64,000 bases of DNA, taken from positions 5,627-69,626 of the forward strand of contig JBFLYC010000016.1 of the NCBI GenBank assembly GCA_040756735.1, read 5' to 3'. Every line of letters starts with the position of its first letter. Within the stretch, counting starts at the first letter, position 1. Shown here piece by piece: positions 9,064 to 16,529 of this stretch. This DNA comes from JBFLYC01 sp040756735 (GTDB lineage: Bacteria; Bacillota; DSM-16504; Desulfitibacterales; Desulfitibacteraceae). Under the pieces are notes generated by a model that was not told where the DNA came from, searched no databases, and saw only the letters and a program-made list of their open reading frames with translations. Made by a program: the position numbers and the translations under genes.

Positions 9064-9789
9064 CTACTTTCCTGTTATATCTTCTAATGTCGCAGACAGC
9101 AGCCCCACCTGTTTGTCATCTCTGGGAGACCTCAGTAATAGCTTAATTGAGCCTACCTCTGAAGCCAAGATCAGCTTGGGTGCATCTTCCGGTGCCACCT
9201 GTAAAATGATGGTTTGCTGTTCTTTACCCTGTTCTGAGACATTTCTCCGCATCTGGGTTCCTACAGCTAATACCTCCACATTCTCTAAAACGTAATTGGT
9301 TTGCGTGGCTTGCTCTCTCCTTCCACCTACTTCACGAATAATGTCCATGGTCACCAAAATATCTACCCAATCTCCAGGGAGTATTAGGTAGCTGGCTGCG
9401 GATATTCTGTTTATTCCTAATGTTACTGCTCTCATTCCAGGGGTAATACTATACGCAAGCCCTTCTTCCGTAGACTTTTGATCTATAAGGTGAGTCTGCA
9501 AAATAGCCTCACCTTTGGTTAAAGGCCCCCTGGCCACTTTTCCAACTACTGCGTCAAACTTGTAGATAGAATTTGGGTGAGCATATTCAACAGGTATTTT
9601 TTTTGTAGTCAGGCTTTCCCTCCCTATTAAAGTATCAGGTGGAATGCTTACTGAAGCAACTATAACTTCTACATATTCTGTTGTGTCCAAGTCGCTCTTT
9701 ATCTTTTCCAGGTATAAATAAGTCAACGCCGCTGTAGCAATACTAAACAAAAGTGTAATAACCAGCAGTTTTTTATTAATCATTCTCAT
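9064..9789 (-). CDS. cpaB: CpaB/RcpC Flp pilus assembly protein (SAF domain)
   Basis: A 241-aa protein with one N-terminal membrane helix (about 7-25) followed by an SAF-type domain (VIVASVSIPPDTLIGRESL, about 42-60) and a beta-rich C-terminal domain, the usual CpaB layout. In Gram-negatives CpaB supports the secretin. In Firmicutes it acts outside the membrane with an unclear partner. First gene of the operon. The second ATG (M3) has better spacing to GGGG than the first, so the true start may be six bases downstream. Confidence 0.85.
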   Translation of the reverse strand: MRMINKKLLVITLLFSIATAALTYLYLEKIKSDLDTTEYVEVIVASVSIPPDTLIGRESLTTKKIPVEYAHPNSIYKFDAVVGKVARGPLTKGEAILQTHLIDQKSTEEGLAYSITPGMRAVTLGINRISAASYLILPGDWVDILVTMDIIREVGGRREQATQTNYVLENVEVLAVGTQMRRNVSEQGKEQQTIILQVAPEDAPKLILASEVGSIKLLLRSPRDDKQVGLLSATLEDITGK

Positions 9790-9933
9790 TTCCCCAATCT
9801 ATTAGTTTACTTTATTTGTTACTATTCAGGTGTTTACAATTCAGTAACCACCAATTGAGGATAATTTGAGATAATTACCCTTACCCACAAATAACTTTTG
9901 CCCCAAAGTAGTTACCTTCATTTTAACTATGTG

Positions 9934-9965
9934 AAAAATAAAAAAGAATCCGTCAGGATTCCCAT
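9934..9965 (-). terminator. Intrinsic terminator after the DegU-like regulator gene
   Basis: On the minus strand GAATCC-TGAC-GGATTC is followed at once by a T-rich run (TTTTTTATTTTT). It lies between the response regulator and cpaB, so the two-component pair and the Tad operon appear to be separate transcription units. Confidence 0.85.
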
Positions 9966-10008
9966 TTTTAAAAAATAATCAGTCCCACAAAAAAAGACTT
10001 TAGTCCTA

Positions 10009-10659
10009 TTATAATAGGTTTTCCTTTATCGCCCAAATAGCTACTTGAACTCTGTCTCGCATGTCTAGCTTACGGAGGATATTAGTAATATGGTTTTTCA
10101 CAGTTTTTTCACTAATAAATAATGCAGAAGAAATCTCTTTGTTACTTAAACCCCTTGACATAAGCTGAACAACTTCAATTTCCCTATCTGTGAGCTCATT
10201 GACCCTCCTATGGCTGATTACTTGCTTATTGGATAATGTAGTAAACTGATCAAGAATTTTCGCCGCTATCTGAGGATGGATGAAGGATTGCCCTTTTTGT
10301 ACATTCTTTACTGCATCAACTAACTTTTCCGGGTCCACATCTTTTAGAAAATAACCCTTGGCGCCAGCCTTTAACACTTGAAGTATTTTATCTTCTTCTT
10401 CACACACAGTAAGCGCTATAATTTCAGTATGAGTATTTGCAGATTTTATTAACTTACAAGCTTCTATTCCGTTTAAACCGGGCATATTAATATCCATAAC
10501 CACAACATCTGGTTTTACTCTGGCAGCCATGTCTACTGCTTCTTGACCATCAGCTGCCTTACCTACAATTTCTAGCTCATCATCCAATGATAGAATTTTA
10601 GCAAGACCTTCTAAAATTAATGGATGATCATCAACTAATAATACTCTAATAGCCCCCAT
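10009..10659 (-). CDS. NarL/FixJ (DegU-like) response regulator
   Basis: A 216-aa DNA-binding regulator. The receiver domain (1-120) has acidic residues D10/D11, phosphoacceptor D56 in VVMDINMPGLNG and the K of YFLKDVD. A LuxR-type helix-turn-helix occupies about 152-210 (LTDREIEVVQLMSRGLSNKEI, then SEKTVKNHITNILRKLDM). Its start overlaps the stop of the kinase gene (TGATG), so the two are translationally coupled and form a cognate pair. The pair sits directly upstream of the Tad operon, which makes that operon a plausible target. Confidence 0.93.
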   Translation of the reverse strand: MGAIRVLLVDDHPLILEGLAKILSLDDELEIVGKAADGQEAVDMAARVKPDVVVMDINMPGLNGIEACKLIKSANTHTEIIALTVCEEEDKILQVLKAGAKGYFLKDVDPEKLVDAVKNVQKGQSFIHPQIAAKILDQFTTLSNKQVISHRRVNELTDREIEVVQLMSRGLSNKEISSALFISEKTVKNHITNILRKLDMRDRVQVAIWAIKENLL

Positions 10660-11795
10660 CAGAAGTCACTCCTCTTTAATGGAATAATTGCTGATACTCT
10701 GGTTCCTGCAGTTTTGGAGGAAGTAATGCGAACTTCCCCTCCTAACAATCGAGCCCATTCCATCATTCCCTTTAACCCAAAACTGCCTTTTTTTATAGCT
10801 TTCTCAACATCAAATCCTATACCGTCATCTGAGACTACAGCATGAAGCTTAAGGGGAGATATTTCAAGAAATACTTTTACTTCTATGGCTTGAGCATGTT
10901 TAATAACATTGTTTAAACATTCCTGGATTATTCTAAAAATAGCTACTTCCAGTTCAGGGACATATCTTTGATCATTGCCTGAAAATGTAAAGGTGACAAG
11001 AATTCCGCTTTTCTCCTCAAAATTACTGAGGAAACGTTTAAGTGCGGCCACTAAACCCAAATCATCCAAGTCCATAGGACGCAAGTCAAACAAAATCTTT
11101 CTAATTTCTTCTAAAGTTCTATGTGCAAAAACCTTTAGTTGATTAAGTTCCTCTGGAAGAAGCTCTGGACTTTTCTCCAATACCTTCTGACAGTACTCAA
11201 TCCTCAAGACTATGTTAGCCAAGGACTGCGCCGGACCATCATGAATACCCCTGGCAACCCTTCTTCTCTCTTCCTCCTGAACCTTAATTACAATTAGTCC
11301 CAACTTCTGCCACTCTTGAATTTTATCCATTTCTTCTTTAATAGCAAGCAGATTGGAGCTTAAAAAATTTAAGGCAACACCGACACGTGAGACCAGGTCT
11401 TCAGCCTTCTCAGCAGTCTCCTTCATACGTATATACTGCTGCTCCAGTTCAAAGCGCCTTAGTTTTAATTGTTTTTCTTTTTCTCTTAAAAGAGCAAGCC
11501 GAACCTGAATACTTTCGGCAGCTTCGTAAGCTTTTTTTATATCATTCTCATCATATTTCTTGAAATTCTTGCTTACTTCAGCCAGCTCTGAGCGGGCTTC
11601 TTTCTCGCTTTTTTCCCATAAATCAACTTGTTCAACAACCTCAATGGTTTCTTTCTTAATATCAGATAATGCTGCTTCAACTCGCTTACATTCCTGCCGG
11701 GCAGTATCAGCTATATCATAGATCTCTTTCTTACTGCTCTCAATCTTATTTATAATGTCTTTCAATATTGCATCTAGAACAGTCGGTTCAACCAT
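10659..11795 (-). CDS. DegS-like cytoplasmic sensor histidine kinase
   Basis: A 378-aa kinase with no membrane segments. Residues 1-165 are a long coiled coil like the DegS sensor domain. The HisKA_3 box EEERRRVARGIHDGPAQSLA places the phosphorylated histidine at H185. The ATPase domain has the N box IIQECLNNVIKHAQ and the G box DDGIGFD. It phosphorylates the regulator encoded by the overlapping next gene. The operon probably starts further up with the rnhA and zinc-ribbon genes, only six bases separating rnhA from this ATG. Confidence 0.92.
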   Translation of the reverse strand: MVEPTVLDAILKDIINKIESSKKEIYDIADTARQECKRVEAALSDIKKETIEVVEQVDLWEKSEKEARSELAEVSKNFKKYDENDIKKAYEAAESIQVRLALLREKEKQLKLRRFELEQQYIRMKETAEKAEDLVSRVGVALNFLSSNLLAIKEEMDKIQEWQKLGLIVIKVQEEERRRVARGIHDGPAQSLANIVLRIEYCQKVLEKSPELLPEELNQLKVFAHRTLEEIRKILFDLRPMDLDDLGLVAALKRFLSNFEEKSGILVTFTFSGNDQRYVPELEVAIFRIIQECLNNVIKHAQAIEVKVFLEISPLKLHAVVSDDGIGFDVEKAIKKGSFGLKGMMEWARLLGGEVRITSSKTAGTRVSAIIPLKRSDF

Positions 11796-11801
11796 TAAGA
11801 T

Positions 11802-12215
11802 TCACCTCGAAAACTTAATGAACTCGTCTAAGGCCTTATTGGCTAACCTATCAGCAGCCTTATTCTCCTCCCTTGGAATATGAATGGCATTAAAAGACTT
11901 AAATGCATCGATTAGTTTTCTCACTTGTTCATACAAAGGTTTCAGACCTTCATTCTTTACTTTATATTGTCCTGTAAGCTGTCTTACCAGTAACTGGCTG
12001 TCAGCAAAAAGATTAACGCTTCTTGCACCCAGGACCTTGGCCCTTTTTAGCCCCCTTATAACTGCAGTATACTCAGCTATATTATTTGTAGACTGACCGA
12101 TATAATCACATTCTTCTGCAAGAACATGTCCATCTGCATCTAATATAATAATTCCAATTCCGGCGTGTCCTGGATTGCCCCTTGATGCTCCATCAGTATA
12201 AACCTTTACTTCCAT
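11802..12215 (-). CDS. rnhA: Ribonuclease HI family protein
   Basis: A 137-aa RNase H that would cleave RNA in RNA-DNA hybrids. It begins MEVKVYTDGASRGNPGHAGIG with the first catalytic Asp in YTDGA. The catalytic Glu lies in NNIAEYTAV, the second Asp in FADSQLLV and the last in NKAADRLAN. The longer frame to 12236 would overlap the upstream gene. This start is chosen because AAGGGGTGA lies six bases before the ATG. It lacks the N-terminal hybrid-binding domain seen in some Bacillus homologues. It stands just upstream of the DegS-like kinase gene. Confidence 0.92.
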   Translation of the reverse strand: MEVKVYTDGASRGNPGHAGIGIIILDADGHVLAEECDYIGQSTNNIAEYTAVIRGLKRAKVLGARSVNLFADSQLLVRQLTGQYKVKNEGLKPLYEQVRKLIDAFKSFNAIHIPREENKAADRLANKALDEFIKFSR

Positions 12216-12226
12216 TAATTCACCCC

Positions 12227-12940
12227 TTAGACACATCTGATAAATATTATTCTACCACAATTTTCACAGTTAACCAACTTTTTGCCACACCTTAGCTCTG
12301 CAATAGCTACTTTTGAAACATCTACATTGCACCCGCTGCACCTCCCCTCATGCATGGGGGCCAGAACATTGATTCCCATACGCTTTGAACTCTTATTGTA
12401 TATACTTAATAGTTCAGGTTCTAATTCAGCTTCAACCTTTTTGATTTTATCCATTAAATCGTTTAGGAGCGCTTTGTCATTTTCTCGCTCCTGCTTGTAC
12501 CTGCTGGCAGCTTTTTGGTATGGTCTAACTTCTGCCATAAGTTGACTGCTTTTAAGGTTAATCTCCTCTTCAATCCGCCTCATCTGCCTTTGTTCCTTTT
12601 CTAGAGTTTCCTGAGCTTGCTGTCTTGACCCAACTAATTCCTCAAGTTTCTGCTGCATTGACATCAATTCTTTTGGGTTAGCTGTTTTTCCTCCATATAA
12701 CTGTTTTTCCATGCTTTTTTCTTTCAACATAGTCTCTTCAATGGAAACCCTTAATCTTTTGGTAACCTTGTCATGATCATTAAGAAAACTCCTAAGCTGT
12801 TCCATCTCTTTTTGCATACTTTCAATTCTTCTCTTCCACTCCAAAAGAGCAGGCCTTTTTTCGTCTTTTTCGAGCCTAGTTTTCAAAACCAAGTGTTCTC
12901 TTTGCAATTCCTGATACTCATATAACTTATCAAGTGACAC
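12227..12940 (-). CDS. Coiled-coil protein with C-terminal C4 zinc ribbon
   Basis: A 237-aa cytoplasmic protein. The first ~190 residues form a heptad-rich coiled coil. The C-terminus is a four-Cys zinc ribbon (GRCSGCNVDVS, then LVNCENCGRIIF). This is the CT398-like family, conserved across many bacteria and often next to nif3/yqfO and trmK as here. The precise role is not established; nucleic-acid or flagellar-secretion functions have been suggested for relatives. The ATG follows AGGAGG. Confidence 0.85.
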   Translation of the reverse strand: MSLDKLYEYQELQREHLVLKTRLEKDEKRPALLEWKRRIESMQKEMEQLRSFLNDHDKVTKRLRVSIEETMLKEKSMEKQLYGGKTANPKELMSMQQKLEELVGSRQQAQETLEKEQRQMRRIEEEINLKSSQLMAEVRPYQKAASRYKQERENDKALLNDLMDKIKKVEAELEPELLSIYNKSSKRMGINVLAPMHEGRCSGCNVDVSKVAIAELRCGKKLVNCENCGRIIFIRCV

Positions 12941-12969
12941 AAAAACACCTCCTAAGAATTAAAGGGGGA

Positions 12970-13010
12970 AAAAGAAATAGAAAAAGGATAGGGAATAAAC
13001 CTATCCTTAA
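12970..13010 (-). terminator. Intrinsic terminator after nif3/yqfO
   Basis: On the minus strand AAGGATAGG, a 7-base loop and CCTATCCTT form a perfect 9-bp stem followed by TTTCTATTTC and more T-rich sequence. It overlaps the last codons of the gene ending at 13007 and separates it from the zinc-ribbon gene. Confidence 0.88.
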
Positions 13011-14125
13011 ACAACTACCCACGGATCAGTTTTAATCTTGGAAACTAATACCTCTACATAAACCTTCTGTTTGTTAAACTCTTCCTTTAAAAGCCCAGCC
13101 AGGTGGGGCACAATGACCTTTTCTGTGCAACTGTGCCCCGCATCAAGTACGCAAAGGCCTGAGAGAACAGCTTCCTGTGCTTGATGGTAAGACACATCAC
13201 CTGTAACGACCACTTGAGCCCCTTTAAAAGCAGCCTGGTGCAAAACACCACCTCCAGAACCACCGCAAACTGCCACCTTTTCCACCAGTTCAGGCAAATT
13301 TCCGGCCACCTTTAGACAAGTTGGCTGCAGTTGTTCCTTCAACATGGCAATAAACTCTTTTTTCAATAGTGGTTTGGCATATCTCCCTATCCTACCAAGA
13401 CCATACTCTTTTCCTTTATTCTCTAATGGGAAAATATCATAAGCCACTTCCTCATAAGGATGCACCTTTATTAAAGACCTTACAACAGAATTTAACAGTC
13501 TCTCCTCCACAATAGTTTCTAGTCTAACTTCTTCAACTGTTTCAATTCTTCCTGCTTCACCCAAATATGGATTAGCATCTTCTAAAGGTTTAAAAGAACC
13601 AACACCATCACAAGCAAAGGCACAATGGGAATAATTTCCAATCCAACCGGCTCCTACATCCCCTAAAGTCATCCTTACTTTTTCGGCATGGGACTTGGGT
13701 ACAAAGACCACCAGTTTAAACAACCTGGCTGTTCTTTCAACCTTTAATATCTGGCTGTCTGTAAGACCAAGCTTTTCAAATAATGCCTTGTTGACTCCAT
13801 TATCAGCCATGTCTAAGTTGGTATGGGCACAATATACGTTAATAGCGCTATCATTTAACTTCTTGATAACACTGCCTAAAGGGGTGTCCCAGCGTAGGTT
13901 TTCAAGGGGTTTATAGATTATTGGATGATGTGAAATAATTAATTCAACACCTTCTTCTACCGCTTCATGGACTACATACTCATTTATATCAAGACAGACA
14001 AGTATCTTGGAAATTTCAGTCTTCGGATCCCCCACCAACAACCCCACGTTATCCCAATCATAGGCAAGACGCTTAGGGGCAATTTTCTCAAGGACCTGCA
14101 TAACAGCAGCTACTTTCACAGGCAT
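13007..14125 (-). CDS. yqfO: Nif3-like dinuclear metal centre protein (YqfO family)
   Basis: A 372-aa cytoplasmic protein. The N- and C-terminal Nif3 halves contain the metal ligands (ISHHPIIYKP near 65-73, YCAHTNLDMADNGVN near 98-112, and GDVSYHQA plus GHSCTEK near the end). Between them lies the PII-like insertion (about 130-235) that defines the long YqfO form rather than the short ~250-aa form. Biochemical function is unsettled; GTP cyclohydrolase type 1-like activity was assigned by annotation. It overlaps trmK by ten bases, the usual trmK-yqfO pairing in Firmicutes. Confidence 0.92.
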   Translation of the reverse strand: MPVKVAAVMQVLEKIAPKRLAYDWDNVGLLVGDPKTEISKILVCLDINEYVVHEAVEEGVELIISHHPIIYKPLENLRWDTPLGSVIKKLNDSAINVYCAHTNLDMADNGVNKALFEKLGLTDSQILKVERTARLFKLVVFVPKSHAEKVRMTLGDVGAGWIGNYSHCAFACDGVGSFKPLEDANPYLGEAGRIETVEEVRLETIVEERLLNSVVRSLIKVHPYEEVAYDIFPLENKGKEYGLGRIGRYAKPLLKKEFIAMLKEQLQPTCLKVAGNLPELVEKVAVCGGSGGGVLHQAAFKGAQVVVTGDVSYHQAQEAVLSGLCVLDAGHSCTEKVIVPHLAGLLKEEFNKQKVYVEVLVSKIKTDPWVVV

Positions 14126-14805
14126 GAAACCAACATCCTCTCCAGAAAGCTTACTTTAGCTAAATAGTAATTTATTCTTTCTCTGGCAGCAGCATTACCA
14201 CTCTTTTCTAAACTATTGGCAATATGCGCATACCGCTTAATCTTTCCCTGAATAAGCATGGGAAGCAGCGGGTGCTTCTTCTGATACAAAATCGGACCAA
14301 CTTCAACCAGAAGATCCTCTAGTTCTTGAGACTGTCCAGGTTCAGTCACTAAAATCTCATACAACCTCCCAGCATCCATAACCAATTCTTCATCCACTAG
14401 AGTCCATCCGTGTGTAAGCAGGAAGTGTCTTAGATCCACAACTCCATTCATGGGCTGCAGGATTAGCTTGGGCACATTTTTCAAAAAAGGCATCCCTCTT
14501 TTTAAGATATTCATAATTGTCTTCCCGCCTATACCACAGATGACAACTATATCAACCTTAGTATGCTTAACTGGTTCTAGCCCATCTCCTAACAATATTT
14601 GAATTCTATCGCCCAGACCATATTTTTCTACACTTTTTACAGCTTTCAAAAAAGTCTTCTCTTTAATCTCTATTCCGATTACGCGGGAGGTTAAATTGCT
14701 GCTTATTAAATAAATTGGTAACAAGGCGTGGTCAGTTCCCACATCCACCACAATCGAATCTGGGTTAATGTGTTTTACCACTGAATTAAGCCTATTACTT
14801 AACAT
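14116..14805 (-). CDS. trmK: tRNA (adenine22-N1)-methyltransferase TrmK
   Basis: A 229-aa SAM-dependent methyltransferase that makes m1A22 in tRNA. The SAM motif SIVVDVGTDHALLPIYLI (about 17-34) and the catalytic-loop ICGIGGKTIMNIL are the TrmK (DUF633) signature, and a helical C-terminal domain follows. An AGGGGAGGG site lies six bases before the ATG. It is translationally coupled to yqfO. Four tRNA genes lie just upstream but end in their own terminator. Confidence 0.92.
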   Translation of the reverse strand: MLSNRLNSVVKHINPDSIVVDVGTDHALLPIYLISSNLTSRVIGIEIKEKTFLKAVKSVEKYGLGDRIQILLGDGLEPVKHTKVDIVVICGIGGKTIMNILKRGMPFLKNVPKLILQPMNGVVDLRHFLLTHGWTLVDEELVMDAGRLYEILVTEPGQSQELEDLLVEVGPILYQKKHPLLPMLIQGKIKRYAHIANSLEKSGNAAARERINYYLAKVSFLERMLVSCL

Positions 14806-14980
14806 AAGATACCCTCCCCTGTCACATATTGTATTCCATATTTTTGTGCGAATACCTTTAAGATTTTTTCAAAATACCATTTTTTTATCTCCTATGTATT
14901 ATTAATCTCAATTTGAAGGTAGATTTATACAATTATTAGCTATAAGCTTACAGCGAAAACCCTATTTGCGACTCGAGACA

Positions 14981-15010
14981 AAATACAAAAAGCCTTGCTA
15001 ATAGCAAGAC
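14981..15010 (-). terminator. Intrinsic terminator of the tRNA cluster
   Basis: Minus-strand CTTGCT-ATT-AGCAAG stem followed by GCTTTTTGTATTTTG, 15 bases beyond the last tRNA. It ends the tRNA-Asn to tRNA-Val transcript before trmK. Confidence 0.85.
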
Positions 15011-15024
15011 TTTAATAATTTATA

Positions 15025-15100
15025 TGGTGGGCGATGACAGGATCGAACTGCCGACCCCCTGCTTGTAAGGCAGGTGCTCTCCCAGCTGAGCTAATCGCCC
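15025..15100 (-). tRNA. tRNA-Val (anticodon UAC)
   Basis: A full cloverleaf can be drawn, with acceptor GGGCGAT/ATCGCCC and encoded CCA at 15025-15027. The anticodon stem CCTGC/GCAGG encloses loop CTTACAA (anticodon TAC). The T arm TTCGATC is standard. Last gene of a four-tRNA cluster. Confidence 0.96.
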
Positions 15101-15176
15101 TGGTGACCCGTAGGGGATTCGAACCCCTGTTACCGGCGTGAAAGGCCGGTGTCTTAGACCACTTGACCAACGGGCC
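15101..15176 (-). tRNA. tRNA-Glu (anticodon UUC)
   Basis: The cloverleaf starts GGCCCGT. Anticodon stem CCGGC/GCCGG encloses loop CTTTCAC (TTC). The T loop is TTCGAAT and CCA is encoded. It abuts tRNA-Val with no spacer base. Confidence 0.96.
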
Positions 15177-15219
15177 TATTTAGAAATTCAACTTTTAACC
15201 TATGAACTGACATCATTTT

Positions 15220-15294
15220 TGGTGGGCCCACCTGGGATCGAACCAGGGACCGACCGGTTATGAGCCGGTGGCTCTACCGCTGAGCTATGGGCCC
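15220..15294 (-). tRNA. tRNA with CAU anticodon (Met, or Ile2 if lysidine-modified)
   Basis: The cloverleaf starts GGGCCCAT and ends with encoded CCA. Anticodon stem ACCGG/CCGGT encloses loop CTCATAA. It lacks the C1-A72 mismatch and the three G-C anticodon pairs of an initiator. The CTCATAA loop resembles Bacillus tRNA-Ile2 more than elongator Met (TTCATAC), so identity between Met and Ile(k2C) is open. Confidence 0.9.
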
Positions 15295-15300
15295 AATAAA

Positions 15301-15376
15301 TGGCTCCCCGGGTAGGATTCGAACCTACAACCACTCGGTTAACAGCCGAGGGCTCTACCTTTGAGCTACCGAGGAA
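15301..15376 (-). tRNA. tRNA-Asn (anticodon GUU)
   Basis: The cloverleaf starts TTCCTCGG. Anticodon stem CTCGG/CCGAG encloses loop CTGTTAA (GTT). CCA is encoded at 15301-15303. First gene of the cluster, just downstream of a near-consensus promoter. Confidence 0.96.
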
Positions 15377-15393
15377 CATCGCTGACAAAGAAT

Positions 15394-15422
15394 AGTATAT
15401 AACAAGCGCTTTTTGATGTCAA
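15394..15422 (-). promoter_or_regulatory. Sigma-A promoter of the tRNA cluster
   Basis: On the minus strand a perfect -35 TTGACA, a 17-base spacer and -10 TATACT lie about 18 bases before tRNA-Asn. This is the strongest promoter sequence noticed in the window, as expected for stable RNA. Confidence 0.88.
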
Positions 15423-15443
15423 TAGACAATAATTTCTAAATTT

Positions 15444-16529
15444 CTATTCTAGATAATCTTTTAGCTTCTTGCTGCGGCTAGGATGGCGAAGTTTTCTTAA
15501 AGCCTTCGCTTCAATCTGTCTAATTCTTTCTCTGGTAACCCCAAATTCCTGACCAACTTCTTCTAGTGTTCTAGTCCTACCGTCATCTAAACCAAAGCGC
15601 AGCCTCAATACTTTTTCCTCTCGAGGAGTTAAAGTATCTAATACATCTTCCAGTTGTTCTCTCAGGAGTGTAAAGGATGCTGCTTCAGCAGGAGCTAGGG
15701 CATCCTGATCTTCAATAAAATCCCCCAAATGACTATCTTCTTCTTCACCTATAGGCGTTTCTAAAGAAACAGGTTCCTGAGCGATCTTGATGATTTCTCT
15801 AACTCTCTCTTCAGGAATATCCATTTCCGCAGCTATTTCTTCAGGAGTCGGTTCTCTGCCTAACTCTTGAAGCAGTTGTCTCGATACTCTAATTAACTTA
15901 TTAATAGTTTCTACCATATGCACAGGTATTCTAATAGTTCTAGCCTGATCAGCAATAGACCTTGTAATTGCCTGTCGAATCCACCAAGTTGCATAGGTGC
16001 TGAACTTAAAACCTTTACGGTAATCGAATTTTTCAACGGCCTTAATCAATCCAAGGTTTCCTTCTTGAATCAGATCCAAAAACAGCATGCCTCTTCCAAC
16101 ATAACGCTTGGCAATACTTACAACAAGACGCAGGTTAGCCTCTGCTAATTTGCGCTTAGCTTCCATGTCACCCTTTTCTATTCTATTAGCCAGTTCCACT
16201 TCTTCTTCAGCTGATAATAGGGGAACCCTTCCAATTTCTTTCAGGTACATCCTGACAGGATCATCAATGCCAATCCCCTCAGGAATAGATAAATCCAAGT
16301 CTATTTCGATATCTTCTGTACTTTTAATTTCCTCATCTATTTGTCCGCTTTCTGGTAGAATTTCTATACCCAATCCTGATAAATGTTCATAAATTTCATC
16401 AATCTGATCCGGATTTAACTCTATACCTTGCAGGGCATCCATGATTTCTTTATAAGTCAAGATGCCGCGTTTCTTTCCTGTTTCAATTAACTGTTTTAGG
16501 TTTTCAGACTTCTTATTTTCTTCCTTCAC
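15444..16529 (-). CDS. rpoD: Primary RNA polymerase sigma factor (RpoD/SigA)
   Basis: About 361 aa, the compact SigA form. Region 1.1 is at the N-terminus (KKRGILTYKEIMDAL), region 1.2 DPVRMYLKEIGRVPLLSAEEE, region 2 with FDYRKGFKFSTYATWWIRQA, and region 4 with VTRERIRQIEAKALRKLRH at the end. It directs housekeeping transcription. The frame runs up to 16574, but AAGGGGGG about six bases before the GTG at 16529 and the overlap with dnaG favour that start (an in-frame TTG precedes it directly). It overlaps the dnaG stop by 17 bases, the conserved dnaG-rpoD pair. Confidence 0.96.
   Translation of the reverse strand: MKEENKKSENLKQLIETGKKRGILTYKEIMDALQGIELNPDQIDEIYEHLSGLGIEILPESGQIDEEIKSTEDIEIDLDLSIPEGIGIDDPVRMYLKEIGRVPLLSAEEEVELANRIEKGDMEAKRKLAEANLRLVVSIAKRYVGRGMLFLDLIQEGNLGLIKAVEKFDYRKGFKFSTYATWWIRQAITRSIADQARTIRIPVHMVETINKLIRVSRQLLQELGREPTPEEIAAEMDIPEERVREIIKIAQEPVSLETPIGEEEDSHLGDFIEDQDALAPAEAASFTLLREQLEDVLDTLTPREEKVLRLRFGLDDGRTRTLEEVGQEFGVTRERIRQIEAKALRKLRHPSRSKKLKDYLE

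Noticed and set aside
15200..15388. 62-codon minus-strand frame
   Set aside because: It runs across two tRNA genes and cannot be a protein gene.
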